A stretch of DNA of 64,000 nucleotides from positions 371,834 to 435,833 of the forward strand of contig JAIOOW010000003.1 in assembly GCA_021414205.1 (NCBI GenBank). The letters are read 5' to 3'. A model generated the notes under the pieces. It saw only the letters and a program-made list of their open reading frames with translations. It did no database searches and had not been told where the DNA came from. The translations under genes were made by a program, and so were the position numbers. This stretch comes from Candidatus Anderseniibacteriota bacterium (lineage in GTDB: Bacteria > Patescibacteria > Andersenbacteria > UBA10190). Shown here piece by piece: positions 14,771 through 22,851 of the stretch (position 1 is its first letter; every line of letters begins with the position of its first letter).

Positions 14771-17227
14771 CTACTTCGCCGGTTTTATTCTTTGGGAAAA
14801 TACGAGCGTATTGGAGCCGTTTGAAATGCCTTTTACTGACTTCCAGTTCGCTTTCAGGTCGTTGGTGATTGGGTCGTATTCGTTGAGGTATGAGAATTGT
14901 GTTTGGTTATCTAGGAGGAAATATTTTGCCGTTGCGAAGCTTGCAACCATATCTGTTGCGCGTGGAAGAAATGTTTGAATACGCTCCGGATTCGTTCTAG
15001 TAAATTCGTACGCATACCAGCGAGGATGGGAAATATTTAATACCGTTTGATATCCGGCTAAGTATGGAATAAGAGATGCGCCTGTAAATATTGGCTCCCC
15101 CTTTGGAACGTTTTGCTTAATCCATGCAGCAGCTTCGTATGCAGCTTTTTGGTCGAATGTCCCGGTGTGTTCAAAAGAATATGTGATATAACTAGATACT
15201 GTTGCTGACCATGCAAAGATTATTGCAAAGGCGGTAAGTGTTGCGTATTTGAGTAGGCGAATTTTTACCTGCAAACTTCGTGCAATGAATGCCTCAAGCC
15301 CTACTCCTGCGATAAGTGTGAGTGGTGGAATGAACTCTGAGATATAATTTGCATGAAACTTGATCCACTTTGCGTAGAAGAACATCATGCTGCCCACCCA
15401 TATGAGGCCGATGAGTCCTCGCAGCCATGCTACGTTTCTTCGTTCTGATTTCGATTCTTGGGCAGTGATGCTTGGCAAGAACAGTGCGCCAATTAACGTA
15501 ATTCCAAATAACCACCACAGCGTCGGAACTCCGTATTTCATGAACTTTGCACCTTCGTATTGCGAGAAGAAATCCCATGCCCACCAGAAAATCCCTAGAG
15601 GAATAACCCAGGCAATTCTAGATAGGAGCAACGCTTTTGTTTTCTTGAATAATGATGCAAAAGCATCTTGCAAGTAAAATCCAACGCCAAGCATCGAGAG
15701 TAAAATAATCGGCAGTGACTCTCGGAAGAACGGCGTCATACCCTTTAGGTCGTATTCCCTGATTTGTTCTATTTGGTCTGGGTCGATGCTCGATATGCCG
15801 TCTTCTGCAGAGTTAATTCCAAGCGCTTCTGTAATACCAACTCCGCCATACACTGTGTATGCGTATAGCATGAATAGCGCGAGTACGCCGATAAATCCTA
15901 TGCCGACATATAATGTATTTCTGAGTCGCGCATTCCAATTTTTGGATAATGTGACAAGAAGTAAGATCACGGTAAGTCCTAGTGCTAACATGCTTTTGCG
16001 TGAAGCCACAGCAAGGCCGATAACGGCGCCCGCAATAATGAGCCACTTTGGCGATGCCATTTTTTCTTTGAGAGCATATGCAAGCAGCGCAATTCCCGAC
16101 ATGCCGAAGAATATGGCAACGCTTTGCGTGTGTACGTAAATTGTTGATACCACTGCTGTTCCCATGCAGGCCCACAGTGCTGCCGAAACAAGGGCAGCGC
16201 GAGTGGTCCAAATACTTCTGACTAATAAAAATACCGGATAGACTAATGCTGAGCCGGCAATAATAGATGAAAGCCTGCCAGCAAATGCCGTGTGTCCGAG
16301 AATTGCTTCCCATACTGCAACCCATGCAATCACGAGGGGTGCTTTTACATACCCATCGCCTCCTGCAAAGTGGCCGTGCAGAATTGACCATGCATCGTAT
16401 AAGTAATTCCCTTCATCGTCTGTAAATGGCAATTCTAATGCGTAAAATATTCGGATAACGGCGCCGATGATCGCAAGGCCAAGTAATACCATCCATGTTT
16501 TCGGCATTTTTTTAAATCTAAATAATACAAAGCAAAGTGCGAGCACGATGACGCTTGGCACGAACGCCCCGGTCCATAACGCGTATTCATGCCGATTGTC
16601 GTTCCAGGTATTTATAAATACCTGGATGGCATTCGTTATGCTGTGATATATAAATGTTCCAGCTGGGACGGAATATAATGTTTGAAATGCTACGTCGATA
16701 GTTTGTTTTCCTGATCGCTGAATAATATTGTCCGTAGCAGGCGCATTGTTTGCTGTATGGATAACATATCCGGTGCCATGTAGGTATGTATCTTTATTAT
16801 TCAAATCAATTGCAATTGCGTTGCCTTTAACGCTTTCCGGAGAATCAACGAGGAAAAAGTATGTTTTGCCTTTTGAGTCTGCAATTGCCGGGAACAAGAA
16901 ATTATAAAATTGATTATCGCCAAACTTTGTTGGAGACGCAGATACGGTGCGGATATCGTTGCCTGCAGAAACGGAATTGCGAAGGTGCAAGGTGACAGGG
17001 TGCGTATTATCTCGCCCGGAATATGTTGCAATTATTACTCCGATTCCAGATAGATTATTCTTTTGTGCGACGATAGTCTGGCCAATTGCATTTGTACCAG
17101 TTAATTCTCCGGAATTAAGGGCATGGTCTTCTTGCCGTTCTCCAACCTCGGGAACGTGAATAAGTACGAGGGCAATTCCGATAATGCATGCAACTACAAA
17201 AGAGGTTGTTTTAAGCGATAATTTCAT
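14771..17227 (-). CDS. GT39/ArnT-like polytopic membrane glycosyltransferase
   Basis: An 818-aa polytopic protein of the GT-C superfamily (PMT/ArnT-like, polyprenyl-phosphate sugar donors). An N-terminal TM (VVACIIGIALVLIHV) is followed by a beta-rich extracytoplasmic domain of about 150 residues, then about a dozen TM helices. The expected catalytic acidic pair is in ELPFTDDEGNYLYDAW on the first large external loop. The C-terminal external domain includes AAWIKQNVPKGEPIF. Start at 17227 (MKLSLKT): an upstream in-frame ATG lies inside the rpsI terminator, whereas 17227 has TATACT 6 nt before it. Probably glycosylates surface proteins or lipids. Confidence 0.85.
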   Translation of the reverse strand: MKLSLKTTSFVVACIIGIALVLIHVPEVGERQEDHALNSGELTGTNAIGQTIVAQKNNLSGIGVIIATYSGRDNTHPVTLHLRNSVSAGNDIRTVSASPTKFGDNQFYNFLFPAIADSKGKTYFFLVDSPESVKGNAIAIDLNNKDTYLHGTGYVIHTANNAPATDNIIQRSGKQTIDVAFQTLYSVPAGTFIYHSITNAIQVFINTWNDNRHEYALWTGAFVPSVIVLALCFVLFRFKKMPKTWMVLLGLAIIGAVIRIFYALELPFTDDEGNYLYDAWSILHGHFAGGDGYVKAPLVIAWVAVWEAILGHTAFAGRLSSIIAGSALVYPVFLLVRSIWTTRAALVSAALWACMGTAVVSTIYVHTQSVAIFFGMSGIALLAYALKEKMASPKWLIIAGAVIGLAVASRKSMLALGLTVILLLVTLSKNWNARLRNTLYVGIGFIGVLALFMLYAYTVYGGVGITEALGINSAEDGISSIDPDQIEQIREYDLKGMTPFFRESLPIILLSMLGVGFYLQDAFASLFKKTKALLLSRIAWVIPLGIFWWAWDFFSQYEGAKFMKYGVPTLWWLFGITLIGALFLPSITAQESKSERRNVAWLRGLIGLIWVGSMMFFYAKWIKFHANYISEFIPPLTLIAGVGLEAFIARSLQVKIRLLKYATLTAFAIIFAWSATVSSYITYSFEHTGTFDQKAAYEAAAWIKQNVPKGEPIFTGASLIPYLAGYQTVLNISHPRWYAYEFTRTNPERIQTFLPRATDMVASFATAKYFLLDNQTQFSYLNEYDPITNDLKANWKSVKGISNGSNTLVFSQRIKPAK

Positions 17228-17233
17228 AAAATT

Positions 17234-17239
17234 AGTATA
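17234..17239 (-). promoter_or_regulatory. -10 box of leaderless promoter for gene 14771-17227
   Basis: TATACT, 6 nt before ATG 17227, directly behind the rpsI terminator. Confidence 0.6.
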
Positions 17240-17242
17240 CAT

Positions 17243-17275
17243 GAAAAATTCCCCGTCTTTACGGGGAATTTTTTT
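17243..17275 (-). terminator. Terminator of the ribosomal protein operon
   Basis: AAATTCCCCGT-AAAG-ACGGGGAATTT stem of 11 bp (17247-17257/17262-17272) directly after rpsI, with a U-tail on both strands. Confidence 0.9.
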
Positions 17276-17666
17276 ATCGCTTTGAGAACTGAGGTGCTCG
17301 GCGAGCTCCTTTGAGTCCGGGCTTTTTTCGTTCCTTTGCTCGAGAGTCTCGAGAAAGTAATCCTGCTTGCTTTAATTGCTTTCGGAATCCTTCATCGATC
17401 GTAACAAGTGCGCGGGCGATTCCAAGAGAAATGGCTTCTGCCTGGGCGTTCTTTCCGCTTCCGGCAACTTTCACTCGAAGTCCGTATTCAGAATCTTGGC
17501 TCGTAAGCTTGAGGGCTCGAAGCGCAGTGTTCTGCAGAGCTTCTGTAGAAAGATATTGTTCAAACGGAATATCGTTGATCGTTTTTACTTCCTTTTCTGC
17601 AACGAGCAATACTTTTGCAACTGCAGTTTTTCGTCGGCCTAGTCCGTGGTTAAGCTTTGTAGTCAT
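17274..17666 (-). CDS. rpsI: Ribosomal protein S9
   Basis: Small-subunit protein, 130 aa. It starts GLGRRKTAVAKVLL, carries GLRVKVAGSGKNAQAEAISLG IARAL in the centre, and ends RRAPQFSKR, the conserved C-terminal tail reaching the P-site tRNA. Last gene of the operon: 4 bp overlap with rplM and a terminator immediately downstream. Confidence 0.98.
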   Translation of the reverse strand: MTTKLNHGLGRRKTAVAKVLLVAEKEVKTINDIPFEQYLSTEALQNTALRALKLTSQDSEYGLRVKVAGSGKNAQAEAISLGIARALVTIDEGFRKQLKQAGLLSRDSRAKERKKPGLKGARRAPQFSKR

Positions 17667-18073
17667 ACTGTTGGAGTATTAGTTTGAGGCATGTGCGGAT
17701 GCGTCTCAGTAGGATAAATATGTAATTGAGCTAAGCGATCATTTCGAAGATTGTTCTTTGGCAACATTCCAGAAACTGCTTCTCGAATAACGAACGAAGA
17801 ATCTTTCCCCATTTGCTCTTCAAGAGTTCGTTCGCGAAGACCTCCTGGGTACCCAGTGTATCGTCGGTACATTTTTTGGTCTCGCTTCTTTCCTGTTACA
17901 ACAAGAGAGTCTGAGTTGATAACGATAACATGATCAGGCGCAACAGTGTGTTGAGCTGAGCCAGTTAAGTGCTTGCCAAGTAAAATAGTTGCAATTTGCG
18001 TTGCAAGACGACCAAGCGTTGTGCTTTTCGCGTCGAGTACGTGCCATTGTGCTTTTACAGGTTCTTTTTTCAT
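17663..18073 (-). CDS. rplM: Ribosomal protein L13
   Basis: Large-subunit protein, 136 aa. QWHVLDAKSTTLGRLATQIA, the GKKRDQKMYRRYTGYPGGLR motif and VSGMLPKNNLRN are diagnostic. ATGA overlap with rplQ upstream and 4 bp overlap with rpsI downstream, the usual rplM-rpsI pair. Confidence 0.98.
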   Translation of the reverse strand: MKKEPVKAQWHVLDAKSTTLGRLATQIATILLGKHLTGSAQHTVAPDHVIVINSDSLVVTGKKRDQKMYRRYTGYPGGLRERTLEEQMGKDSSFVIREAVSGMLPKNNLRNDRLAQLHIYPTETHPHMPQTNTPTV

Positions 18074-18420
18074 AGGATTTCAATATGAGCCATGTGCGCA
18101 GCATCGGAACGCGTCACAGGAAGTTTAGTAATTCGAAGGTACCCGCCTGGGCGCTTTTCGTTCTTTTTTGCAACATCTAGCATTCTCTGCAAATCTTCTT
18201 TGTGCTCCAGTTTGGAAATAAGAATACGTCGATTTGCAAGCGTAAGTTCTTGCTTTGCACGAGTTACGATCGGTTCAAAGTGTCGGCGAAGTTCCTTTGC
18301 CTTAGCTTCAGTTGTTGTAATAGCTCCGTGTTCCAATAACGAGCTTGTCAAAAGACGCATCAAATGCAATCGCTCGTCAGCGGATCGACCCAGTATTCTA
18401 TTGTTGACTTTCTTTCGCAT
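18070..18420 (-). CDS. rplQ: Ribosomal protein L17
   Basis: Large-subunit protein, 116 aa: RILGRSADERLHLMRLLTSSL, then ITTTEAKAKELRRHFEPIVTRAK and a C-terminus with YLRITKLPVTRSDAAHMAHIEI. Follows rpoA by 6 bp, the conserved alpha-operon order. Confidence 0.98.
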   Translation of the reverse strand: MRKKVNNRILGRSADERLHLMRLLTSSLLEHGAITTTEAKAKELRRHFEPIVTRAKQELTLANRRILISKLEHKEDLQRMLDVAKKNEKRPGGYLRITKLPVTRSDAAHMAHIEIL

Positions 18421-18426
18421 GGGATG

Positions 18427-19416
18427 TTATTTAGAATCAGCTTCTTCGTCTGATGGTGTATCTTGTTCTGCTTTTGACTTTTTTGCAAATTCATCACGAG
18501 CATCTGCAACGTCTTGAACTGCTTTCGCCCCCAATCCTGGGATATCGCTGATTTGTTCATCTGATAAGTCGAGTACTTGTTCAACAGTAGTAATCCCAAC
18601 GCGTTCGAGTGCATTGTGTACGCGGGATGGAAGCTGGAGAAGGTTAAGTGTATTTTCTGGCATTAACGGTTCCTGAACCACCTCTTCTTCAACAACTGCT
18701 ACTGGTCGATTCGCAGTAAGAAGTTCGGAAAAATCTCCTGCAAGCTGTGCGAAGTGGTCGCGGAGGATAGAAGATGCTTGCTGGAGCGCATCCTTTGGAG
18801 TAATGCTTCCGTTTGTTGCGATCTGCATAATAAGGCTGTGGTAATCAGTTGCCTGTCCTACTCGAACGTTTTCAACGGAGAAGCTTACGCGCTCAACTGG
18901 AGTAAATGTTGCATCAAGCGCAATCGTTCCGATTGTTCGAAGCTTTGGATCCTGAGTTTCGGAAGGAACATATCCTCGCCCTCGTTCTACGGTGCATGTC
19001 ATTTCAAGAGATCCGTCCTTATCTGTGATTGTTGCGATCACGTGATCCGGGTTGATGATCTTCACTTCAGGTGGAACTGAGAAGTCTCCTGCAGTAACTA
19101 CGCCAGCGCCCTTTTTCTCTAGCTTGATTTCAATTGGATCGTTGCTTGTTGAAGATACGCGAATACCTTTGATATTCAACATAATTGAAACGATATCTTC
19201 TTGAACGCCTGGAAGCGCTGAAAATTCATGATCGATTTTCTCAATCTTCATCTGCGTAATAGCAGCCCCTGGCAATGAAGATAAGAGTACTCGTCGAAGA
19301 GCGTTTCCTACCGTCGGCCCGTATCCTGGGTGGTATGGCTTAATAGTGAATGTAGCAGTGTTAGCAGCATCTTCCTTGATGTCTACTTCTCCTGGCAAAT
19401 ATATTTCTTGCAACAT
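18427..19416 (-). CDS. rpoA: RNA polymerase alpha subunit
   Basis: A 329-aa alpha subunit with both domains. The N-terminal dimerisation domain includes GPTVGNALRRVLLSSLPGAAI and VERGRGYVP. The C-terminal DNA- and activator-binding domain is LPSRVHNALERVGITTVEQVL-type with SDEQISDIPGLGAKAVQDV. The linker and tail are acidic. The ATG has no Shine-Dalgarno; TAACTT sits 7 nt upstream, hinting at an internal leaderless promoter. Confidence 0.98.
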   Translation of the reverse strand: MLQEIYLPGEVDIKEDAANTATFTIKPYHPGYGPTVGNALRRVLLSSLPGAAITQMKIEKIDHEFSALPGVQEDIVSIMLNIKGIRVSSTSNDPIEIKLEKKGAGVVTAGDFSVPPEVKIINPDHVIATITDKDGSLEMTCTVERGRGYVPSETQDPKLRTIGTIALDATFTPVERVSFSVENVRVGQATDYHSLIMQIATNGSITPKDALQQASSILRDHFAQLAGDFSELLTANRPVAVVEEEVVQEPLMPENTLNLLQLPSRVHNALERVGITTVEQVLDLSDEQISDIPGLGAKAVQDVADARDEFAKKSKAEQDTPSDEEADSK

Positions 19417-19448
19417 AGTGATAAAGTTATTAATGAAATGATTTTAAA

Positions 19449-20060
19449 TTAGTGCGCAAAGAATTCGAGAACTGCCCGAATGTCTACTCCGATGTTCGCT
19501 TCTTCAAAAGATGGAAGGGACTGAATTTTGAAGTTGAATTCTTCCGGATTTATAAGGATCCAGGATGGAGTTGATGCATTCTGCATTCGTTTTTCGAATT
19601 GGGAGAAGTAAGACTTGTTTCTCTTGCTTTCTCGTACTGATACAACGTCTCCGACTCGCAGTTCGTACGATGGAACGTCTACCGGATGTCCATTTACTGC
19701 AAACAAGCGATGAGTTGCCATTTGGCGAGCTTGCGGACGAGTCTGAGCGAATCCTGATCGGAAGATTGCGTTATCCAGTCGTCGTTCTAAAAGCGAGATA
19801 AGCATCGGACCTGTTTGACCTTGCACTCGAAGAGCTTGAGCGTAGTATTTTCGAAGCTGGCCGTCTCGAATACCGAACAAATTTTTCAAGTTTTGCTTTT
19901 CGGAAAGCTGTGTACCATATCGGCTCTTCGGCTTCGGACGTCGTCCTTGCTGTCGTTGTCCGCCTTGTCCACGATTTTGCTGACGCGGATCTGCCGTGCG
20001 AGCATCTGCTGGCGCAGATGTGGCAACTGGTGCTGGAGTTGTTGTTGGTTCTGGTGACAT
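19449..20060 (-). CDS. rpsD: Ribosomal protein S4 with divergent N-terminus
   Basis: Assembly-initiating small-subunit protein, 203 aa. The body and S4 RNA-binding domain are clear: YGTQLSEKQNLKNLFGIRDGQLRKYY, LLERRLDNAIFRSGFAQTRPQARQM, HRLFAVNGHPVDVPSY. The usual first 40-45 residues, including the zinc-binding or equivalent N-terminal element, are replaced by a Pro/Thr/Ala/Gln/Arg low-complexity stretch. A TAATAT box lies 7 nt before the ATG; no ribosome binding site. Confidence 0.96.
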   Translation of the reverse strand: MSPEPTTTPAPVATSAPADARTADPRQQNRGQGGQRQQGRRPKPKSRYGTQLSEKQNLKNLFGIRDGQLRKYYAQALRVQGQTGPMLISLLERRLDNAIFRSGFAQTRPQARQMATHRLFAVNGHPVDVPSYELRVGDVVSVRESKRNKSYFSQFEKRMQNASTPSWILINPEEFNFKIQSLPSFEEANIGVDIRAVLEFFAH

Positions 20061-20070
20061 ATAAGTAATA

Positions 20071-20475
20071 TTAAATTCTTCGACGACGAGGAGCTCGAAC
20101 TCCGTTATGCGGGATCGGGGTTACGTCTCGGATAGATGTAATGTTTACTCCTGCTGAGCTTACGCCGCGAATTGCAGCATCTCGCGCGCTCCCTACTCCT
20201 TTAACGATAATACTTGCTTCTTCTAATCCGAATTGCTTTGCTTGTTCCATTAAGCTGGTTACTGCCTGAGTTGCCGCATATGGAGTGGATTTTCGTGTTC
20301 CGGAAAATCCTACGCGTCCGGAGCTTGAAGATGCAACAACATTTCCCTGAGGGTCTGTAATCGTAATAAGGGTGTTGTTGAACGTAGCCTTAATATGCAC
20401 TACGCCGGATTTTACCTTGCGTTTTGCCTTGGATTTCTTCTTTGTATCTTTTTGCTTTGTAGCTGGTTTTGGCAT
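20071..20475 (-). CDS. rpsK: Ribosomal protein S11
   Basis: A 134-aa protein with the S11 core VVHIKATFNNTLITITDPQGNVV, SSGRVGFSGTRKSTPYAAT and the C-terminus DVTPIPHNGVRAPRRRRI. The N-terminus is lysine-rich. Follows rpsM by 9 bp. Confidence 0.98.
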   Translation of the reverse strand: MPKPATKQKDTKKKSKAKRKVKSGVVHIKATFNNTLITITDPQGNVVASSSSGRVGFSGTRKSTPYAATQAVTSLMEQAKQFGLEEASIIVKGVGSARDAAIRGVSSAGVNITSIRDVTPIPHNGVRAPRRRRI

Positions 20476-20484
20476 AGGAATGGT

Positions 20485-20877
20485 TTATGTCTTTTCGTTA
20501 CTAGACTTTCTACCGCTTCCGGCAGTCTTTCGAACGTTTCCTCGAACTGTTCGAGAGTTCGTCTTTGTTCGCTGTCCTCGTACTGGAAGGCGTTTTGCGT
20601 GGCGGATACCTCGGTATGATCCGATGTCCTTGTGACGCTTGATATTCATGGAAACTTCTCGGCGAAGTTCTCCTTCTACTTTCATGTTTTTCTCGATGTA
20701 ATCGCGAAGTGCATGCTCTTCTTTCTCTGTAAGTTCGCGAGTTGCAACCTGAGGATCGATTCCTAGTTCTTGTAAAATCTTTGCAGCCATCGGTCGGCCG
20801 ATTCCGTAAATGTCGGTGATTGCAAATAGGATATGCTTTTTATCTTGGAGAGTTACTCCGGAAATTCGAATAGCCAT
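20485..20877 (-). CDS. rpsM: Ribosomal protein S13
   Basis: A 130-aa small-subunit head protein: AIRISGVTLQDKKHILFAIT, YGIGRPMAAKILQELGI, then MNIKRHKDIGSYRGIRHAKR and the basic tail VRGQRTKTNSRTVRG. Starts 2 bp after rpmJ. Confidence 0.98.
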   Translation of the reverse strand: MAIRISGVTLQDKKHILFAITDIYGIGRPMAAKILQELGIDPQVATRELTEKEEHALRDYIEKNMKVEGELRREVSMNIKRHKDIGSYRGIRHAKRLPVRGQRTKTNSRTVRGNVRKTAGSGRKSSNEKT

Positions 20878-20879
20878 AA

Positions 20880-20993
20880 TTACAGTTGACGTTGCTTATG
20901 TTTCGGATTTTCACAAATCACTACAACCTTGCCTTTTCGGCGAGTTGTTTTGCACTTTGCGCACATTTTTTTTACAGATGCTCTAACTTTCAT
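20880..20993 (-). CDS. rpmJ: Ribosomal protein L36
   Basis: A 37-codon gene between infA and rpsM. The translation begins MKVRASVKKMCAKCKTTRRK and ends CENPKHKQRQL, with the four zinc ligands Cys-Cys-Cys-His of the zinc-ribbon type L36. 4 bp after infA and 2 bp before rpsM. Confidence 0.97.
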   Translation of the reverse strand: MKVRASVKKMCAKCKTTRRKGKVVVICENPKHKQRQL

Positions 20994-20997
20994 GGTG

Positions 20998-21249
20998 TTA
21001 TTGTAGTCGAAGAATAATTCTACCTTTTGTGAGGTCGTATGCGGACATTGCTACCCGTACGCGATCCCCTGGCATTACTCGGATTCTATGAATCCTCATT
21101 TTACCGCTTAAGTGGCCAATAATGGTCTGGCCGGTGTCTAATTGTACTTTGAATTGAGTATTCGGGAGAGTTTCCTCTATTTCCCCGTCTACTTCAACGA
21201 AATCTTGCTTTGACAGATGAAAAAGCTTAGTGATTAAAAACACCTGCAT
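20998..21249 (-). CDS. infA: Translation initiation factor IF-1
   Basis: OB-fold factor binding the 30S A site. The core matches the family: VDGEIEETLPNTQFKVQLDTG, GHLSGKMRIHRIRVMPGDRV, YDLTKGRIILR. From the ATG at 21249 the protein is 83 aa, about 11 residues longer at the N-terminus than usual (MQVFLITKLFH before SKQDF). There is no internal ATG, so either the extension is real or a non-ATG start such as CTG before SKQDF is used. AGGAG sits very close to the ATG. First gene of the ribosomal operon. Confidence 0.94.
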   Translation of the reverse strand: MQVFLITKLFHLSKQDFVEVDGEIEETLPNTQFKVQLDTGQTIIGHLSGKMRIHRIRVMPGDRVRVAMSAYDLTKGRIILRLQ

Positions 21250-21307
21250 GTCTCCTGCCTTTGGTCGCTAATCAGCCCGAAGTCTTGAGAAAGCGCAGAT
21301 AAAAGAT

Positions 21308-21336
21308 ATGGTATACGAGGTTGTTTATGTTGTCAA
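21308..21336 (-). promoter_or_regulatory. Promoter of the infA-rpsI operon
   Basis: TTGACA (21336-21331) with TATACC at 15 bp or TACCAT at 17 bp spacing; leader of about 60 nt ending in a purine-rich AGGAG. One of the few core-gene promoters with a canonical -35 and a leader. Confidence 0.65.
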
Positions 21337-21349
21337 ATACCCTTGCAGG

Positions 21350-22810
21350 CTATCTCGTTGGGTTTACTTGGATGTTTATCCTCTGCTGGATAGACGGGAT
21401 GCTTTGGACCCAGAATGGCCATAATTTGAGGTCTACGGTTTGTGCGCCAGGCAAATTCTGGAGGTACGTTGTTGCGTCGTCTTTACTTCTCCCCACGAGC
21501 TTGTCTTTGAGGGTATCGAGGGAAACGTTCGGAATCGTTGAGTGGGTTACTCGGGCAGTGACGTTTGCAACGCCTTTATCCCAATCAACAGAATCAACGG
21601 ACTTGGTGAACGATATTGGGCCGGGGAATAGCGTGGTGTTTGGAGGCAGATTAGAAGCAAGGGCTGATTGCAATACGCTATTTAAGGCGCTTTCTTGATA
21701 TGCGAATACTCGAGCAGTGGCTGTTGCAGTAAACACGATGTTTTCTGCCTTATCCCCCGTTTTCTGTGCGGGAGCAAAAGAATCTAGTTTTATGTCCCAA
21801 CTTTCCTCCATTAATGACCATCCGGACTGTAATTGTGCTTTTGCGGCTTGCTCAACCTGGGCCTTTGCTTGTGCTTTTGCGGCTTCGTGGGCAGCGTCTA
21901 GGTCGCTATCCGCAACAACCTTCACTTGTTGACCAGATCCGCCAGTAAATGCTGTTTCAACTTGCCCATACACAACTGCTTTTGCAGAGCCGTCTAATGC
22001 TGCAAAGTCGAGGCGTTGCGGCGTTAGATTGCCCTGGTCGCCAGCGTCTGCTGCCTCCACTTCTACTGTTGCGCTTGAAACGCTACTTCCTGAAGATGCG
22101 GGAATGATTGCTGGTGATTGCATGTAAAATATTGCGCCGTCTTTGGTCGCAAGCCTGCTTTGCGCTTTAATTTTTTGCGTATCGAATGTTTTATTGAAAA
22201 TTCGTACCGTTCCCTTGGCCTTCGTGCCAATTGTTTGCGTCGTAGTTACGGGGGATCCGCCCTGAATTTGTACCTGTTGAGAAAATACTGTTCCAGGAAC
22301 GGCATTCGGTACTGCCGCGGCATTTGTCGCAATGCTTAATTTTTGATCAACTAAAAGAGGTGCTGTTTGGATATTGAGAGCAATGTTGGCAGATGGCAAG
22401 AATATAAACGCTGCAATTCCGGCAACAACAAGAACAACGGCGCTAAGCGCCATGGCAATTTTAGTCTCTTTTGTGCCTAATAGCATTGCTGGTTTGAATG
22501 TTTTTGTCTTCTTTATTTTTTTAGCTTTTTCCGTTTTTTTTGGAATTACTGCGAATAATGGTCGTTTTTCCATTGCGATAGCAGGTTCCTTTTTTGACTG
22601 CTTTTCTGGCACCATCTGCTTAGGAACATGTACGGTAGTGATCGGAATTTGCGAGCCGGCAAAGCGTCGAACGGAGCTTTTTGCAGTCGGTTTTTTTGCT
22701 GCGATTTTGCTCGCATGCTTTTCGTATAGCTTCTTGGCTTCTTCTGGCAACTCTTCTGGAATATCCTTTCGAGAAAATGACGGTTTTTTGTTTGAGGTAA
22801 TGTCGCGCAT
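21350..22810 (-). CDS. Single-pass membrane protein with baseplate-J-like external domain
   Basis: A 486-aa protein. A charged cytoplasmic N-terminal 115 residues (Lys/Glu/Pro-rich) precede one TM helix (IAMALSAVVLVVAGIAAFIFL). The external region contains GTKAKGTVRIFNKTFDTQKI, SRLATKDGAIFY, then VEVEAADAGDQGNL, the pattern of the baseplate-J/gp47-like beta domain found in many CPR membrane proteins. An Ala/Gln/Lys coiled helix (residues about 300-325) follows. TATACT lies 8 nt before the ATG. Role unknown; envelope protein likely. Assignment by motif resemblance. Confidence 0.65.
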   Translation of the reverse strand: MRDITSNKKPSFSRKDIPEELPEEAKKLYEKHASKIAAKKPTAKSSVRRFAGSQIPITTVHVPKQMVPEKQSKKEPAIAMEKRPLFAVIPKKTEKAKKIKKTKTFKPAMLLGTKETKIAMALSAVVLVVAGIAAFIFLPSANIALNIQTAPLLVDQKLSIATNAAAVPNAVPGTVFSQQVQIQGGSPVTTTQTIGTKAKGTVRIFNKTFDTQKIKAQSRLATKDGAIFYMQSPAIIPASSGSSVSSATVEVEAADAGDQGNLTPQRLDFAALDGSAKAVVYGQVETAFTGGSGQQVKVVADSDLDAAHEAAKAQAKAQVEQAAKAQLQSGWSLMEESWDIKLDSFAPAQKTGDKAENIVFTATATARVFAYQESALNSVLQSALASNLPPNTTLFPGPISFTKSVDSVDWDKGVANVTARVTHSTIPNVSLDTLKDKLVGRSKDDATTYLQNLPGAQTVDLKLWPFWVQSIPSIQQRINIQVNPTR

Positions 22811-22818
22811 TGGTGTTT

Positions 22819-22824
22819 AGTATA
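22819..22824 (-). promoter_or_regulatory. -10 box of leaderless promoter for gene 21350-22810
   Basis: TATACT, 8 nt before ATG 22810. Confidence 0.55.
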
Positions 22825-22851
22825 CCGCCAATGCACCTGATTGCAAAAACG

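Noticed and set aside
15813..16391. 192-codon minus-strand ORF
   Set aside because: Alternate frame within the GT39-like gene; Cys/Arg-rich nonsense composition.
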